A stretch of DNA of 64,000 nt from JBJXHN01 sp046233135 (GTDB lineage: Bacteria > Pseudomonadota > Alphaproteobacteria > Rhodospirillales > Rhodospirillaceae), in the NCBI GenBank assembly GCA_046233135.1, contig JBJXHN010000010.1, positions 62,001 to 126,000 of the forward strand, in the 5' to 3' direction. The number at the start of each line of letters is the position of its first letter. The stretch's first letter is position 1. Positions 8,628-16,940 of this stretch are shown here, in pieces. The notes below the pieces were generated by a model that ran no database searches, was not told where the DNA came from, and saw only the letters and a program-made list of their open reading frames with translations. The translations under genes and the position numbers were made by a program.

Positions 8628-10730
8628 ATGCCCCGTGACGTCCTGTCTTCCCGTATGCCGCCCCGCTCCGCCCTGTCCTTTCGGGTCCGTCTGTCCGGAC
8701 TGGTCCTTGGCGGCTTCGTTCTGGGGTTTGTCGCACTTAGTTTGCTCGCGACCCTGTCCCAGGGGGCGGAGGCGGAGCGGATGACCCGCGAAACCCTGGA
8801 GCAGGAGGCGCGCGCCCATGCGGTGGTGGCCCGCGGTCTGGTCAGCGAGGCGGTGACGGCAACGCGGGTGATGGCGGCCAGCATGGCCGGCTGGCTCGCC
8901 GACGGGCAGGCGGATCGTGAACGCATGGGCCGGATGGTGCGGGATACGGTGGCTCTGGACCCGGCCTTTGTCGGTGGCGGCACGGGCTGGGAGCCGGATG
9001 TCCCGGGCCAGGACGCGGATCACCGGGGCAGTGCCTTTTCCGACGACCAGGGGCGCTTCGTTCCCTATTTCTATCGCGACGGCAGCGGCGGCATTGCCTT
9101 CGAACCGTTGGTGATGACGGATGTGGAGGCCACCGACTCCTGGTACGGCTTCCCCATGCGCGAAGGCCGGCCGACGGTGACGCCGCCCTATCTGTATCCG
9201 ATCAACGGCACGGACGTGCTGATGACCACGGCGGCCAGTCCCATCCTTGACCCCTCGGGCCGGGCCGTGGGGGTGGCGACCATCGATCTGGCGCTGGGCG
9301 GTCTGCAAGAGGCCCTGTCGGCGATCAGGCCCCAGGGCGGCTGGGCGGCGGTTCTGTCGGCGGATGGCCAGTGGGTGGCGCATCCCGACTCCGGCCTGCT
9401 CGGCCAGCCGGCCGGGGCGGATTATGCCGATGCGGCGGCGGTGTCGGTGCGCAAGGTGCCGCTGGCGGGCGAGATGACGGATCCGGCGACGGGGGAAATC
9501 CTGCTGACCGTGGCGGTGCCGATCAGCTTTCAGGGCGTGCCGGAAACCTGGACCTTCCTGCTGGCCGTGCCCCGCGACTCGTTGATGGCCCCGGCGCGGG
9601 AGACGCGGACGACCATGCTGCTGGCCGGGCTGGCGATCCTGGCGGTCTGTCTGATCGGCATGTGGTTCATGACCGGTGCGGCGACCGGTCCCATCACCCG
9701 CATGACGGCGGTGATGCGCCGTCTGGCCGAGGGGGACCTGTCGGTGGCGGTGCCGGCCGCCCGGCGCAATGACGAGATCGGCCAGATGGCCGGCGCCGTC
9801 GAGGCCTTCAAGGCCAATGCCCTGCGCACCGCCGAGCTGGAGGCCGAAACCGCATCCGCGCGCGCGGACGCGGAACGCCGGCGCAAGGCGGACCTGGCCC
9901 GGGTGGCGGGAACCTTCGAGCGGGACGTGGAAGGGCTGGTCAAGGAGTTGAACGCCACCGTTGCCGAGATGGAAGGGGTCGCCCGGTCGGTCGCCGATCG
10001 TGCCGGCGGTAACCGCTCCCTGTCGGAAACGGCCGCGCGCACCGCCGAGGTCATGTCCGAGAACGTGGCCGCCGTCGCGGCGTCGGTGGAAGAGCTGTCG
10101 GCCTCGATCAACGAAATCAGCTCGCAAGTACACAATGCCAATACCATCGCCGAAGAGGGATCGAGCCGGTCGCGGGAGGCGGTCAGCCGAATCACCGGTC
10201 TGGTGGAAGCTGTCGGCCGTATCGGCGAGGTGGTGGACCTGATCAACGACATCGCCAGCCAGACCAACCTGCTGGCCCTGAACGCGACGATCGAGGCGGC
10301 CCGCGCGGGTGAAGCCGGCAAGGGCTTCGCGGTGGTCGCCCACGAGGTGAAGAGTCTGGCCAATCAGACCAGCCGCGCCACCGATCAGATCGCCGATCAG
10401 GTGAAGGCCATTCAGGACACCACCGGCCTGGCCGCCCGCGAGATCGAGGGCGTGGCCGACTTCATCAGCCGGATCGGCGAGATCAACGCATCGGTGGCCG
10501 CCGCGGTGGAGGAGCAGAACGCCGCGACCAACGAGATCAACCGTTCGGTCAGCCACGTCTCCGGCGGCGCCGGGGAGTTGTCTTCGTCGATCCTGACCGC
10601 CGCCCGGGGCACCCGGGAGAATGAAGAGGCCCTGAGCGGCCTGCGCAGCGGACTTGCGGAGTTGAACAAGGGCTTCGGCGGCCTGTCCCGTCAGGTGGAT
10701 GGCTTCACCGGGTCGCTGAAAGCGGCCTGA
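8628..10730 (+). CDS. methyl-accepting chemotaxis protein with dCache-type sensor
   Basis: A 700-residue chemoreceptor: short N-terminus, TM1 (about 20-42), a periplasmic double-Cache-like domain of about 290 residues (ending with the second PAS-like fold, GGWAAVLSADGQWVAHP), TM2 (about 332-354), HAMP, and a cytoplasmic signalling domain with the hairpin tip IASQTNLLALNATIEAARAG. dCache receptors typically bind amino acids or organic acids directly or through binding proteins. ATG at 8628 is chosen because GGAG lies 10 bases upstream; another ATG at 8598 lacks this. No pentapeptide tether is seen at the C-terminus. It follows an orphan amino-acid binding protein on the same strand. Confidence 0.93.
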   Translation: MPRDVLSSRMPPRSALSFRVRLSGLVLGGFVLGFVALSLLATLSQGAEAERMTRETLEQEARAHAVVARGLVSEAVTATRVMAASMAGWLADGQADRERMGRMVRDTVALDPAFVGGGTGWEPDVPGQDADHRGSAFSDDQGRFVPYFYRDGSGGIAFEPLVMTDVEATDSWYGFPMREGRPTVTPPYLYPINGTDVLMTTAASPILDPSGRAVGVATIDLALGGLQEALSAIRPQGGWAAVLSADGQWVAHPDSGLLGQPAGADYADAAAVSVRKVPLAGEMTDPATGEILLTVAVPISFQGVPETWTFLLAVPRDSLMAPARETRTTMLLAGLAILAVCLIGMWFMTGAATGPITRMTAVMRRLAEGDLSVAVPAARRNDEIGQMAGAVEAFKANALRTAELEAETASARADAERRRKADLARVAGTFERDVEGLVKELNATVAEMEGVARSVADRAGGNRSLSETAARTAEVMSENVAAVAASVEELSASINEISSQVHNANTIAEEGSSRSREAVSRITGLVEAVGRIGEVVDLINDIASQTNLLALNATIEAARAGEAGKGFAVVAHEVKSLANQTSRATDQIADQVKAIQDTTGLAAREIEGVADFISRIGEINASVAAAVEEQNAATNEINRSVSHVSGGAGELSSSILTAARGTRENEEALSGLRSGLAELNKGFGGLSRQVDGFTGSLKAA

Positions 10731-10745
10731 TCGCCGGCTGGAGGC

Positions 10746-11678
10746 CTATTCGGCTGCGGCCGGAGTGCGCTGGCGCAGGCTGGCCAGCAGCCGGCGGGCC
10801 TTTGTCAGGCTGTCGGCCAGGGTGGCGTCATCGAAGCGGTCCGGTGCGGTTTCCAGGGTGGCACTGATCGGCGCCGGCAGAGGCAGGGCGGGCAGCACCG
10901 TGTCGTAGGGCAGATCCCCCCAGCCCAGGGGCAGGTGCAGGTCGCCCATGCCGAACACCTGGGCTTCGCCCGGGAACAGGTCGCGCAAGGTCTGCGGCCG
11001 GCCCATGCTGTCATGCAGATGCAAGTGGCGCGTCAGCGGAGCCATCAGGGCCAGCCGTTCCCCCAGGTCCCACCCGAAGTGGCGGCTGGCCTGATAGGCG
11101 TGGCTGAGATCCATGGTCGCGCGCAGGGCCGGATGGTTGATGGCACGGATCTGGTCGGCCAGCCGGAGCGGATCCTGGGCATAGCTGGTGTGGTGACCGT
11201 CCAGGGTCTCCAGGATCACCGGCATGTTTTCCAGCCCCAGGGTGATCCCTCGGGCGGCGGCCTGCCCGGCCATCCAGGTCAGCCCCTCCCGCTCGCGCGC
11301 CCGCAGGTCTTCGCCCCGGGCGGTGGCGGTAACGGCGGACAGCCAGCCCGGATGCACCACCACCAGCGGCGCCCCCAGGGCGTCGGCCAGGGCCAGCGTG
11401 CCCGAAGCGACCGCCCGATGAAGGGGCGCGTGGGATTCGTCCATGAAATTCATCGCCAGCACCCCGTGAAGGGTGATCCTCAGGGACCGCCGCCGGACCA
11501 CCTTGCGCACGGCCGCCAGCCGGTCGGCGATCACCCGGCCGCCCACCAGGCAGGACAGGGGCGTCACCGCCAGTTCCGCCGCATCCGCGCCAATGGCCTC
11601 CAGCCGGCCCAGCTGCCGGTCGAGTCGGTCGAGATCCCGCTCTGCGACGGTGAAGCCGATGGTGGAGTCGCGTGTCAT
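10746..11678 (-). CDS. TIM-barrel sugar phosphate isomerase / AP endonuclease family 2 protein
   Basis: A 310-residue xylose-isomerase-like TIM barrel. Diagnostic pieces are LVVVHPGW, ITLGLENMP (metal-ligand Glu), ATMDLSHAY (Asp/His pair), RHLHLHDS and the late ATLETAPDRF glutamate. These metal-site residues support an active enzyme, either an epimerase/isomerase or an EndoIV-like protein; the substrate is not evident. The start at 11678 follows a CCGGAG sequence. It converges on the chemoreceptor upstream and diverges from the next one, so it appears to be a single-gene unit inside the sensing block. Confidence 0.8.
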   Translation of the reverse strand: MTRDSTIGFTVAERDLDRLDRQLGRLEAIGADAAELAVTPLSCLVGGRVIADRLAAVRKVVRRRSLRITLHGVLAMNFMDESHAPLHRAVASGTLALADALGAPLVVVHPGWLSAVTATARGEDLRAREREGLTWMAGQAAARGITLGLENMPVILETLDGHHTSYAQDPLRLADQIRAINHPALRATMDLSHAYQASRHFGWDLGERLALMAPLTRHLHLHDSMGRPQTLRDLFPGEAQVFGMGDLHLPLGWGDLPYDTVLPALPLPAPISATLETAPDRFDDATLADSLTKARRLLASLRQRTPAAAE

Positions 11679-11932
11679 GGTGTCTCCGGGGATTGAGGTG
11701 CTAGCGCACCGCGGGCGGGGGCGCCCAGGTGCGACGGACCTGCCCGAGTATCGGTCCCGGGGGCTGATTTCGCAATTGCAAAAAGGGCTTGGCGTTTGAA
11801 CTGCGGGGTATGTCTCCGGGGATTTGTAAATCAGTTCTGCCGTATATACGAAAAAACATAGATTCGAACGGATGGGCTCCATAAGCTGCTTCCCTGTTTC
11901 GGCTTTTTCTGTTGATGGCAAGGAAAAGTGGC
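11679..11932. promoter_or_regulatory. AT-rich divergent intergenic region
   Basis: This 254-bp space between the TIM-barrel gene (-) and the second chemoreceptor (+) contains the most AT-rich stretch of the neighbourhood (about 11825-11945, with several A/T runs) in an otherwise GC-rich window. It must hold the promoters of both genes. I see no tRNA, no clean operator and no convincing open frame. Confidence 0.5.
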
Positions 11933-13618
11933 ATGCGCCTTAAGGATACGTCTGTATCTATAAAGATTTGGGGGCCGGTCGTGGTGCTTCTCGCCGCACT
12001 TATGGGTGTGATGATGCTTGGGCTTTTTGAGATCCGTACCGTTCTGTACACGGAAAGGGTCAAGGAGGTCGCGATCATGGTGGATGTCGCCGTTCAAATA
12101 TCCAACGAATATTATTCAAAATCGCTGGATGGGATTTTACCTGAAGAGGAGGCCAAGGCCCTTGCCAGGCAGGCGTTACGGAATTTGCGCTATGACGGGG
12201 GGCAGTATTTCTTTGTCCAGGATGACCGGGGCATCCTGCTGGTGCACGGGAGAGCGCCACAGCTGGAAGGGACGTCCTCGCTGCAGAACAAGGACCCCAA
12301 CGGCTTCCTGTTCAGCAAAGCCTTGCAGGAGACGGCGATGGCCGGCGGGGGCATGGTCGCCTATCAGTGGCCCAAGGTTGAAGGTGGTCCACCCGTGGAC
12401 AAGGTGTCCTACGCCAGCCTGTTCGAACCCTGGCAATGGGTGATCGGCACCGGAGTGTTCGTCGACGACGTGAACGCTGCCTTCTGGGATCAGGCAATAG
12501 CCATCCTCAGCATTGGTACGGCGGTGATTATCGTGCTGGGGCTGGCGGTGATGATAATCACCCGCAGCATCACCCGCCCCCTGAACGCCACCACCTCGGC
12601 GCTGGAGCGGCTGGCGCAGGGGGACCTGAATGTGACCGTCCAGGCCGATGACCGGGCCGACGAGGTGGGGCGCCTGGCCCGGGCATTGGAAAGCTTCCGG
12701 GAAAACGCCGTGGAGCGCGACCGGCTGGAGAAGGAGCAGCAGGTGGCCGAAGAGCGGGCGCGGACGGAGCGGCGGCAGGCCATGCTGGCCATGGCGGACT
12801 CGTTCGAACGCCAGGTGGGCAGTATCCTGAGCGAAGTGGCCGAGGCGGCGCACGGCATGGAAGCCACGGCCCGGGGCATGCGGAGCGTCGCCGCCGAAAC
12901 CGCACGGGAAGCCACCTCGGCGGCCGGTGCGGCCGAAGAATCCTCGGCCAGTGTGGAAACCGTGGCGTCGGCGGCGGAAGAGTTGTCGGCAGCGATCTCG
13001 GTCATCCGCAAGCAGGTGGTGGATGTGTCCGAGGTGGTGTCCGACGCCAGCCAGGACGCGGCCTACGGCGAAGAGATGGTCAATCACCTGTCCGATGCGA
13101 CGGGGCGGATCGGCGAGGTGGTGAACCTGATCGAATCGATCGCCAGCCAGACCAACCTGCTGGCGCTGAACGCCACCATCGAGGCCGCCCGGGCCGGCGA
13201 TGCGGGCAAGGGCTTTGCCGTGGTCGCCGGCGAGGTCAAGGCGCTGGCTACCCAGACATCGCGGGCGACGGGAGAGATCGCCGAGCAGATTGCCACCGTA
13301 CAGGAAGAAACCCGCACCAGCGTCATCGCCATCCAGAAGATCGCCGCCAAGATCAGCGGGCTGAAGCCGATCATGGAGGCCATCGCCGATGCTGTGGATC
13401 AGCAGAATGCGGCCACGGGGGAAATCGCCCGCAACGTCCAGCAGGTGTCCGCCGGCACGTCCGAGGTATCGCGCAGCATTGGCGGGGTGTCCGAGGCCGC
13501 AGAGGAAACCGACCGGTCGGCCGAAAGCGTCGAGCAGGCCGCCTGTACGGTGGCGGCGCGGTCCGACGATCTGTCGGGCGAAGTGCGCAGCATTCTCGAC
13601 CAGATCCGGGCGGCGTAG
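11933..13618 (+). CDS. methyl-accepting chemotaxis protein with single-Cache sensor
   Basis: A 561-residue chemoreceptor: TM1 (about 12-33), a single-Cache (sCache_2-type) periplasmic domain with the signatures LRNLRYDGGQYFFVQD and FEPWQWVIGTGVF, TM2 (about 187-210), HAMP, and a signalling domain with the tip IASQTNLLALNATIEAARAG. sCache_2 domains often bind short organic acids. ATG at 11933 has AGGAAAAG upstream at good spacing; ATG 11915 and TTG 11912 are alternatives. The first 150 bases are less GC-rich than the rest, so the N-terminal part may have a different history from the signalling domain. There is no C-terminal CheR-tether pentapeptide. Confidence 0.93.
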   Translation: MRLKDTSVSIKIWGPVVVLLAALMGVMMLGLFEIRTVLYTERVKEVAIMVDVAVQISNEYYSKSLDGILPEEEAKALARQALRNLRYDGGQYFFVQDDRGILLVHGRAPQLEGTSSLQNKDPNGFLFSKALQETAMAGGGMVAYQWPKVEGGPPVDKVSYASLFEPWQWVIGTGVFVDDVNAAFWDQAIAILSIGTAVIIVLGLAVMIITRSITRPLNATTSALERLAQGDLNVTVQADDRADEVGRLARALESFRENAVERDRLEKEQQVAEERARTERRQAMLAMADSFERQVGSILSEVAEAAHGMEATARGMRSVAAETAREATSAAGAAEESSASVETVASAAEELSAAISVIRKQVVDVSEVVSDASQDAAYGEEMVNHLSDATGRIGEVVNLIESIASQTNLLALNATIEAARAGDAGKGFAVVAGEVKALATQTSRATGEIAEQIATVQEETRTSVIAIQKIAAKISGLKPIMEAIADAVDQQNAATGEIARNVQQVSAGTSEVSRSIGGVSEAAEETDRSAESVEQAACTVAARSDDLSGEVRSILDQIRAA

Positions 13619-13645
13619 AGCCGGGGCGGATGCCGGGCAGGGGGG

Positions 13646-15106
13646 TCAGCCGCCGCCGGCCTGCCCCCCATCGGGGCCGAACAGGACCCCGGGGTTCATC
13701 AGATTCCGGGGGTCCAGGGCGGTCTTGACGGCGCGCATCAGATCCATTTCCACCCGGCTTTTGGCACGGTGCAGCTCTTCGGTCTTGAAGCGACCGATGC
13801 CGTGTTCGGCGCTGATGGAGCCGTCCAGGTCCAGCACGATGTCGTGAACCAGGGCATTGATCTCCGGCCAGCGGGCAAGGAAGGCGGCGGGGTCGGCAGC
13901 GATCGGCTGGGTCAGGTTGAAGTGCAGGTTGCCGTCGCCCACATGGCCGAAGGGGCAGGGGCGCACACCGGGCAGGGCGGCTTCGACCGCCGCCGTCGCC
14001 CGGGACAGGAAGTCCGGAATCCGCGAGACGGGGACGGAGATATCATGCTTGATCGACGCCCCTTCGCGCTTCTGGGCCTCGGGAATGGTCTCGCGCAGGC
14101 GCCACAAGGCCTCGGCCTGGGCGCCGGTCGCGGCGACCACGGCGTCGCTGAGGATGCCGGCCTCGAAGGCTTCGGCGAGGATGCTTTCGAACAGGGCGGG
14201 CAGGCCGCTGTCGGGGCGGGACGAGGTGCCTTCGATCAGCACGTACCAGGGCGCGGGGTCGGCCAGCGGATCGCGGCAGCCGCTGCCGTGGCGGCAGGCG
14301 ATCTCCAGGGCGAAGCGGGGAATCAGCTCGAAGGCGGTGATCAGGTCGCCGCTGCGCGCCCGGGCCAGGGACAGCAGCGCCAGCGCCGGTTCGACGGCGG
14401 GAAGGGCGCACAGCGCGGTGGCCGTTTCCCGCGCCGCCGGGAACAGTTTCAGCACCGCCCCGGTGATCACCCCCAGAGTGCCTTCGCCGCCGATGAACAG
14501 GTGCTTCAGGGCGTAGCCGGTGTTGTCCTTGCCCAGCATGCGCATGCCGTCCCACAGCCGTCCGTCGGGCAGCACCACTTCCAGCCCCAGGCAAAGATCC
14601 CGGGCGGGGCCATAGCGCAGCACGTTCAGTCCGCCGGCGTTGGACGACAGATTGCCGCCGATCTGGCAACTGCCCTCGGCGGCCAGGGACAGGGGGAACA
14701 GGCACCCGGCGTCGGCGGCGGCGGCCTGGATATCGGCCAGCACGCAGCCGGCGTCCACGGCCATGCAGTAGTTCACCGGATCCAGGGAGCGGATGCGGGT
14801 CATGCGCCCCAGCGACAGCAGCACCTGGCGTTCATCGGCCACCGATCCGCCCACCAGCCCCGTATTGCCTCCCTGAGGGACCACGGCCACGCCGGCGTCA
14901 GCGCACAGGCGCACCACTTCGGCGACGGCGGCGGCGGCGGAGGGGCGCACCACCACCCGGGCCGCCCCTCTGGCCCGTCCGCGCTGCTCGGCAAGATAGG
15001 GAGCCAGGGCATCAGGATCGGCGTCGGTGATCAGCCCCCGGGGACCGACGGCCGCGGCCAGACGGTCCAGAAGGCCGTTTGGAAGGCCCATTGGCGGATG
15101 GCTCAC
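13646..15106 (-). CDS. FAD-linked oxidoreductase, D-2-hydroxyglutarate/D-lactate dehydrogenase type
   Basis: A 486-residue protein of the FAD_binding_4 plus FAD-oxidase C-terminal family. It shows the FAD motif VVPQGGNTGLVGGSV, the segment IGGNLSSNAGG, IGGEGTLGVITG, and the C-terminal PFGHVGDGNLHFN and SAEHGIGRFK motifs holding the metal and substrate histidines. The family oxidises D-2-hydroxy acids such as D-2-hydroxyglutarate or D-lactate and passes electrons to a quinone, ETF or a cytochrome. GTG at 15106 is chosen because GGGGGAGAG lies 5-7 bases upstream and the GTGA overlaps the stop of the Sua5 gene; ATG at 15091 is the alternative. Last gene of a four-gene coupled operon. Confidence 0.9.
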   Translation of the reverse strand: MSHPPMGLPNGLLDRLAAAVGPRGLITDADPDALAPYLAEQRGRARGAARVVVRPSAAAAVAEVVRLCADAGVAVVPQGGNTGLVGGSVADERQVLLSLGRMTRIRSLDPVNYCMAVDAGCVLADIQAAAADAGCLFPLSLAAEGSCQIGGNLSSNAGGLNVLRYGPARDLCLGLEVVLPDGRLWDGMRMLGKDNTGYALKHLFIGGEGTLGVITGAVLKLFPAARETATALCALPAVEPALALLSLARARSGDLITAFELIPRFALEIACRHGSGCRDPLADPAPWYVLIEGTSSRPDSGLPALFESILAEAFEAGILSDAVVAATGAQAEALWRLRETIPEAQKREGASIKHDISVPVSRIPDFLSRATAAVEAALPGVRPCPFGHVGDGNLHFNLTQPIAADPAAFLARWPEINALVHDIVLDLDGSISAEHGIGRFKTEELHRAKSRVEMDLMRAVKTALDPRNLMNPGVLFGPDGGQAGGG

Positions 15107-16143
15107 GACGGCTCTCCCCCGGGTTCCGGATCCATGACGGGGCGCGGCGCGGCGGCGCGGCGCAGGCGGTCGCGGATGGCCTCGGCCAGGGCGGCGCCTT
15201 CGGGCGTGGGACCGTCGGGAACGGGACTGACGGCGATGGCCGCCGGTCTCCGGGCGTCCAGGGCGCGCAGCATGGCGAACAGGTTCGCCGCCGCTTCCCG
15301 CAGGTCGCCGGCGGGGCTGAGGTTCAGGGCCGCCGCGCCGTCCGGCAGCGGGCCGAAACCGAGCAGCAGCGTGCCCTGCGCGACGGCATCGGCCGGCACA
15401 TCCAGAAGCACCGGCGCGCCGGGGGCGTAGTGGCTGGACAGCATGCCGGGGGCCTTGGGGGCGGCGGCACCGGTTGCTGGATCGGCCGCGGACACACCGG
15501 CCCCCTCCACATGCGCCCCGAGCGCGGCGCATAGGGCGGCCGCCCCGATGGAGCCGGGGCGCAGGATCCGGGCGACGGGACCGGACAGGTCGAGGACGGT
15601 GCTTTCCAGGCCGACGGTGCAGGGGCCGCCGTCCAGCACCAGCGGCACCTTGCCGCCCAGGCCTTCCCGCACATGGGCGGCCGTGGTCGGGCTGACCCGG
15701 CCGGAGGGATTGGCGCTGGGCGCGGCCAGAGGACGGCCGCAGGCGCGCAGCAGAGCCTGGGCCAGGGGATGGGAAGGCATGCGCACCGCCGCGCTGTCCA
15801 GCCCGGCGCTGCACAGCAGAGAGAGCGGCGAGTCCGCCCGGCGCGGCAGCACAAGGGTCAGCGGCCCCGGCCAGAAGGCGGCGGCGGCCCGCCGTGCCCG
15901 GTCGTCCACCTCCACCAGCGCTTCGACGGCGTCCAGATCGGCCACATGGGCGATCAGCGGGTTGAAGCGGGGCCGGCCCTTGGCGGCGAAGATGGCGGCA
16001 ACGGCGCGGTCGTCGGTGGCGTCGCCTCCCAGGCCGTAGACCGTTTCGGTGGGGAAGGCGACCAGGCCGCCCGCATGCAGGATGCGGACGGCCTGGTCAA
16101 GGTCGGCTTCGGAGCTGTCTGAACCGGATATGGCCGGGATCAC
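15103..16143 (-). CDS. tsaC: L-threonylcarbamoyladenylate synthase (Sua5/YrdC type)
   Basis: A 346-residue protein with an N-terminal YrdC domain (FPTETVYGLGGDA, IFAAKGRPRFNPLI, PSANPSGRVSPT) and a Sua5-type C-terminal extension (LSSHYAPGAPVLL onward). It makes threonylcarbamoyl-AMP from threonine, bicarbonate and ATP for the t6A37 modification of ANN-decoding tRNAs. The long Sua5 form, rather than the short TsaC, is common in alphaproteobacteria. The start is GTG at 16143, overlapping the cysQ stop as GTGA, with GGAGG about 10 bases upstream. A longer frame to 16293 is a shadow inside cysQ. No tsaB, tsaD or tsaE is in the window. Confidence 0.92.
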   Translation of the reverse strand: MIPAISGSDSSEADLDQAVRILHAGGLVAFPTETVYGLGGDATDDRAVAAIFAAKGRPRFNPLIAHVADLDAVEALVEVDDRARRAAAAFWPGPLTLVLPRRADSPLSLLCSAGLDSAAVRMPSHPLAQALLRACGRPLAAPSANPSGRVSPTTAAHVREGLGGKVPLVLDGGPCTVGLESTVLDLSGPVARILRPGSIGAAALCAALGAHVEGAGVSAADPATGAAAPKAPGMLSSHYAPGAPVLLDVPADAVAQGTLLLGFGPLPDGAAALNLSPAGDLREAAANLFAMLRALDARRPAAIAVSPVPDGPTPEGAALAEAIRDRLRRAAAPRPVMDPEPGGEPS

Positions 16144-16940
16144 GACGCTACCGCCTCCGTCTCCACGCCCCGGGCGATGAAATAGGGGTTCAGGAACCTG
16201 CCCCCCTTGTTGTAGAGCAGCGGCCCGCCGTCCAGCGCACGGACCGAACCGCCGGCGGCGTTCAGCACCGCATGGGCCGCGCAGGTATCCCACTCGCAGG
16301 TGGGACCCAGGCGCGGATACATGTCGGCCACCCCTTCGGCGATGCGGCAGAACTTCAGGCTGGATCCGGCGCTGATGCGGTCATGGACCGTATAGGCGGA
16401 CAGGAAGTCGTCCATCTCTCCGCCCACGCCATGGCTGCGGCTGGCCAGCACGGTCATGCCTTGGGCCGGAACCGCGCGGCAGGCGATGGCGCGGGTGGTC
16501 TCTCCGTCGGCCATCATCGCCGTGCCGGGATCCCAGCCCCAATAGGTGGTGCCGAGCGCCGGGCAATGGACCACCCCCAGGCGCGGGGCGCGGTCGACCA
16601 CCAGGCCGATGTTGACGGTGAATTCCCCGTTGCGGCGGATGAACTCCTTGGTGCCGTCCAGGGGGTCCACCAGCCAGAAGGGACCCTCGCCCACGTCGGG
16701 GATGCGGCCGGCTGCCACGGATTCCTCGGCGATCACCGGGATGTCGGGGGTCAGGTCGGCCAGGGCGGCGAGGATGACCTCTTCAGCCAGGCCGTCGGCC
16801 TGGGTGACGGGCGAGGAATCGGCCTTCGTCTCCACGTCGAAAGGCGTGGCGTAGATGGTCATGATGGCCTCGCCGGCCTTGCGCGCCACGGGCAGCAGGG
16901 CTTCGGTCAGGGCTTGCGGGGTATCGATGGACAGGGTCAT
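16140..16940 (-). CDS. cysQ: 3'(2'),5'-bisphosphate nucleotidase CysQ
   Basis: A 266-residue inositol-monophosphatase-fold phosphatase. Visible metal-site motifs are the Glu of VIAEES, the DPLDGTKEF segment and the late WDTCAAHAVL. These match CysQ, which removes the 3'-phosphate from PAP/PAPS released by sulfate assimilation. The ATG at 16940 overlaps the stop of the upstream CoxL-like gene as ATGA, so translation is probably coupled. The combination with a molybdenum hydroxylase, Sua5 and an FAD oxidase is not one I recognise as functional. An inositol monophosphatase activity is less likely given the KEF segment. Confidence 0.92.
   Translation of the reverse strand: MTLSIDTPQALTEALLPVARKAGEAIMTIYATPFDVETKADSSPVTQADGLAEEVILAALADLTPDIPVIAEESVAAGRIPDVGEGPFWLVDPLDGTKEFIRRNGEFTVNIGLVVDRAPRLGVVHCPALGTTYWGWDPGTAMMADGETTRAIACRAVPAQGMTVLASRSHGVGGEMDDFLSAYTVHDRISAGSSLKFCRIAEGVADMYPRLGPTCEWDTCAAHAVLNAAGGSVRALDGGPLLYNKGGRFLNPYFIARGVETEAVAS

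Noticed and set aside
7539..10556. Long open frame (1005 codons) on the minus strand
   Set aside because: It lies opposite the binding protein and first chemoreceptor and has no recognisable domain.
13625..13680. G-run/C-run inverted repeat after the second chemoreceptor gene
   Set aside because: Only seven bases pair cleanly, the loop is long and it lies inside the end of the oxidase gene.
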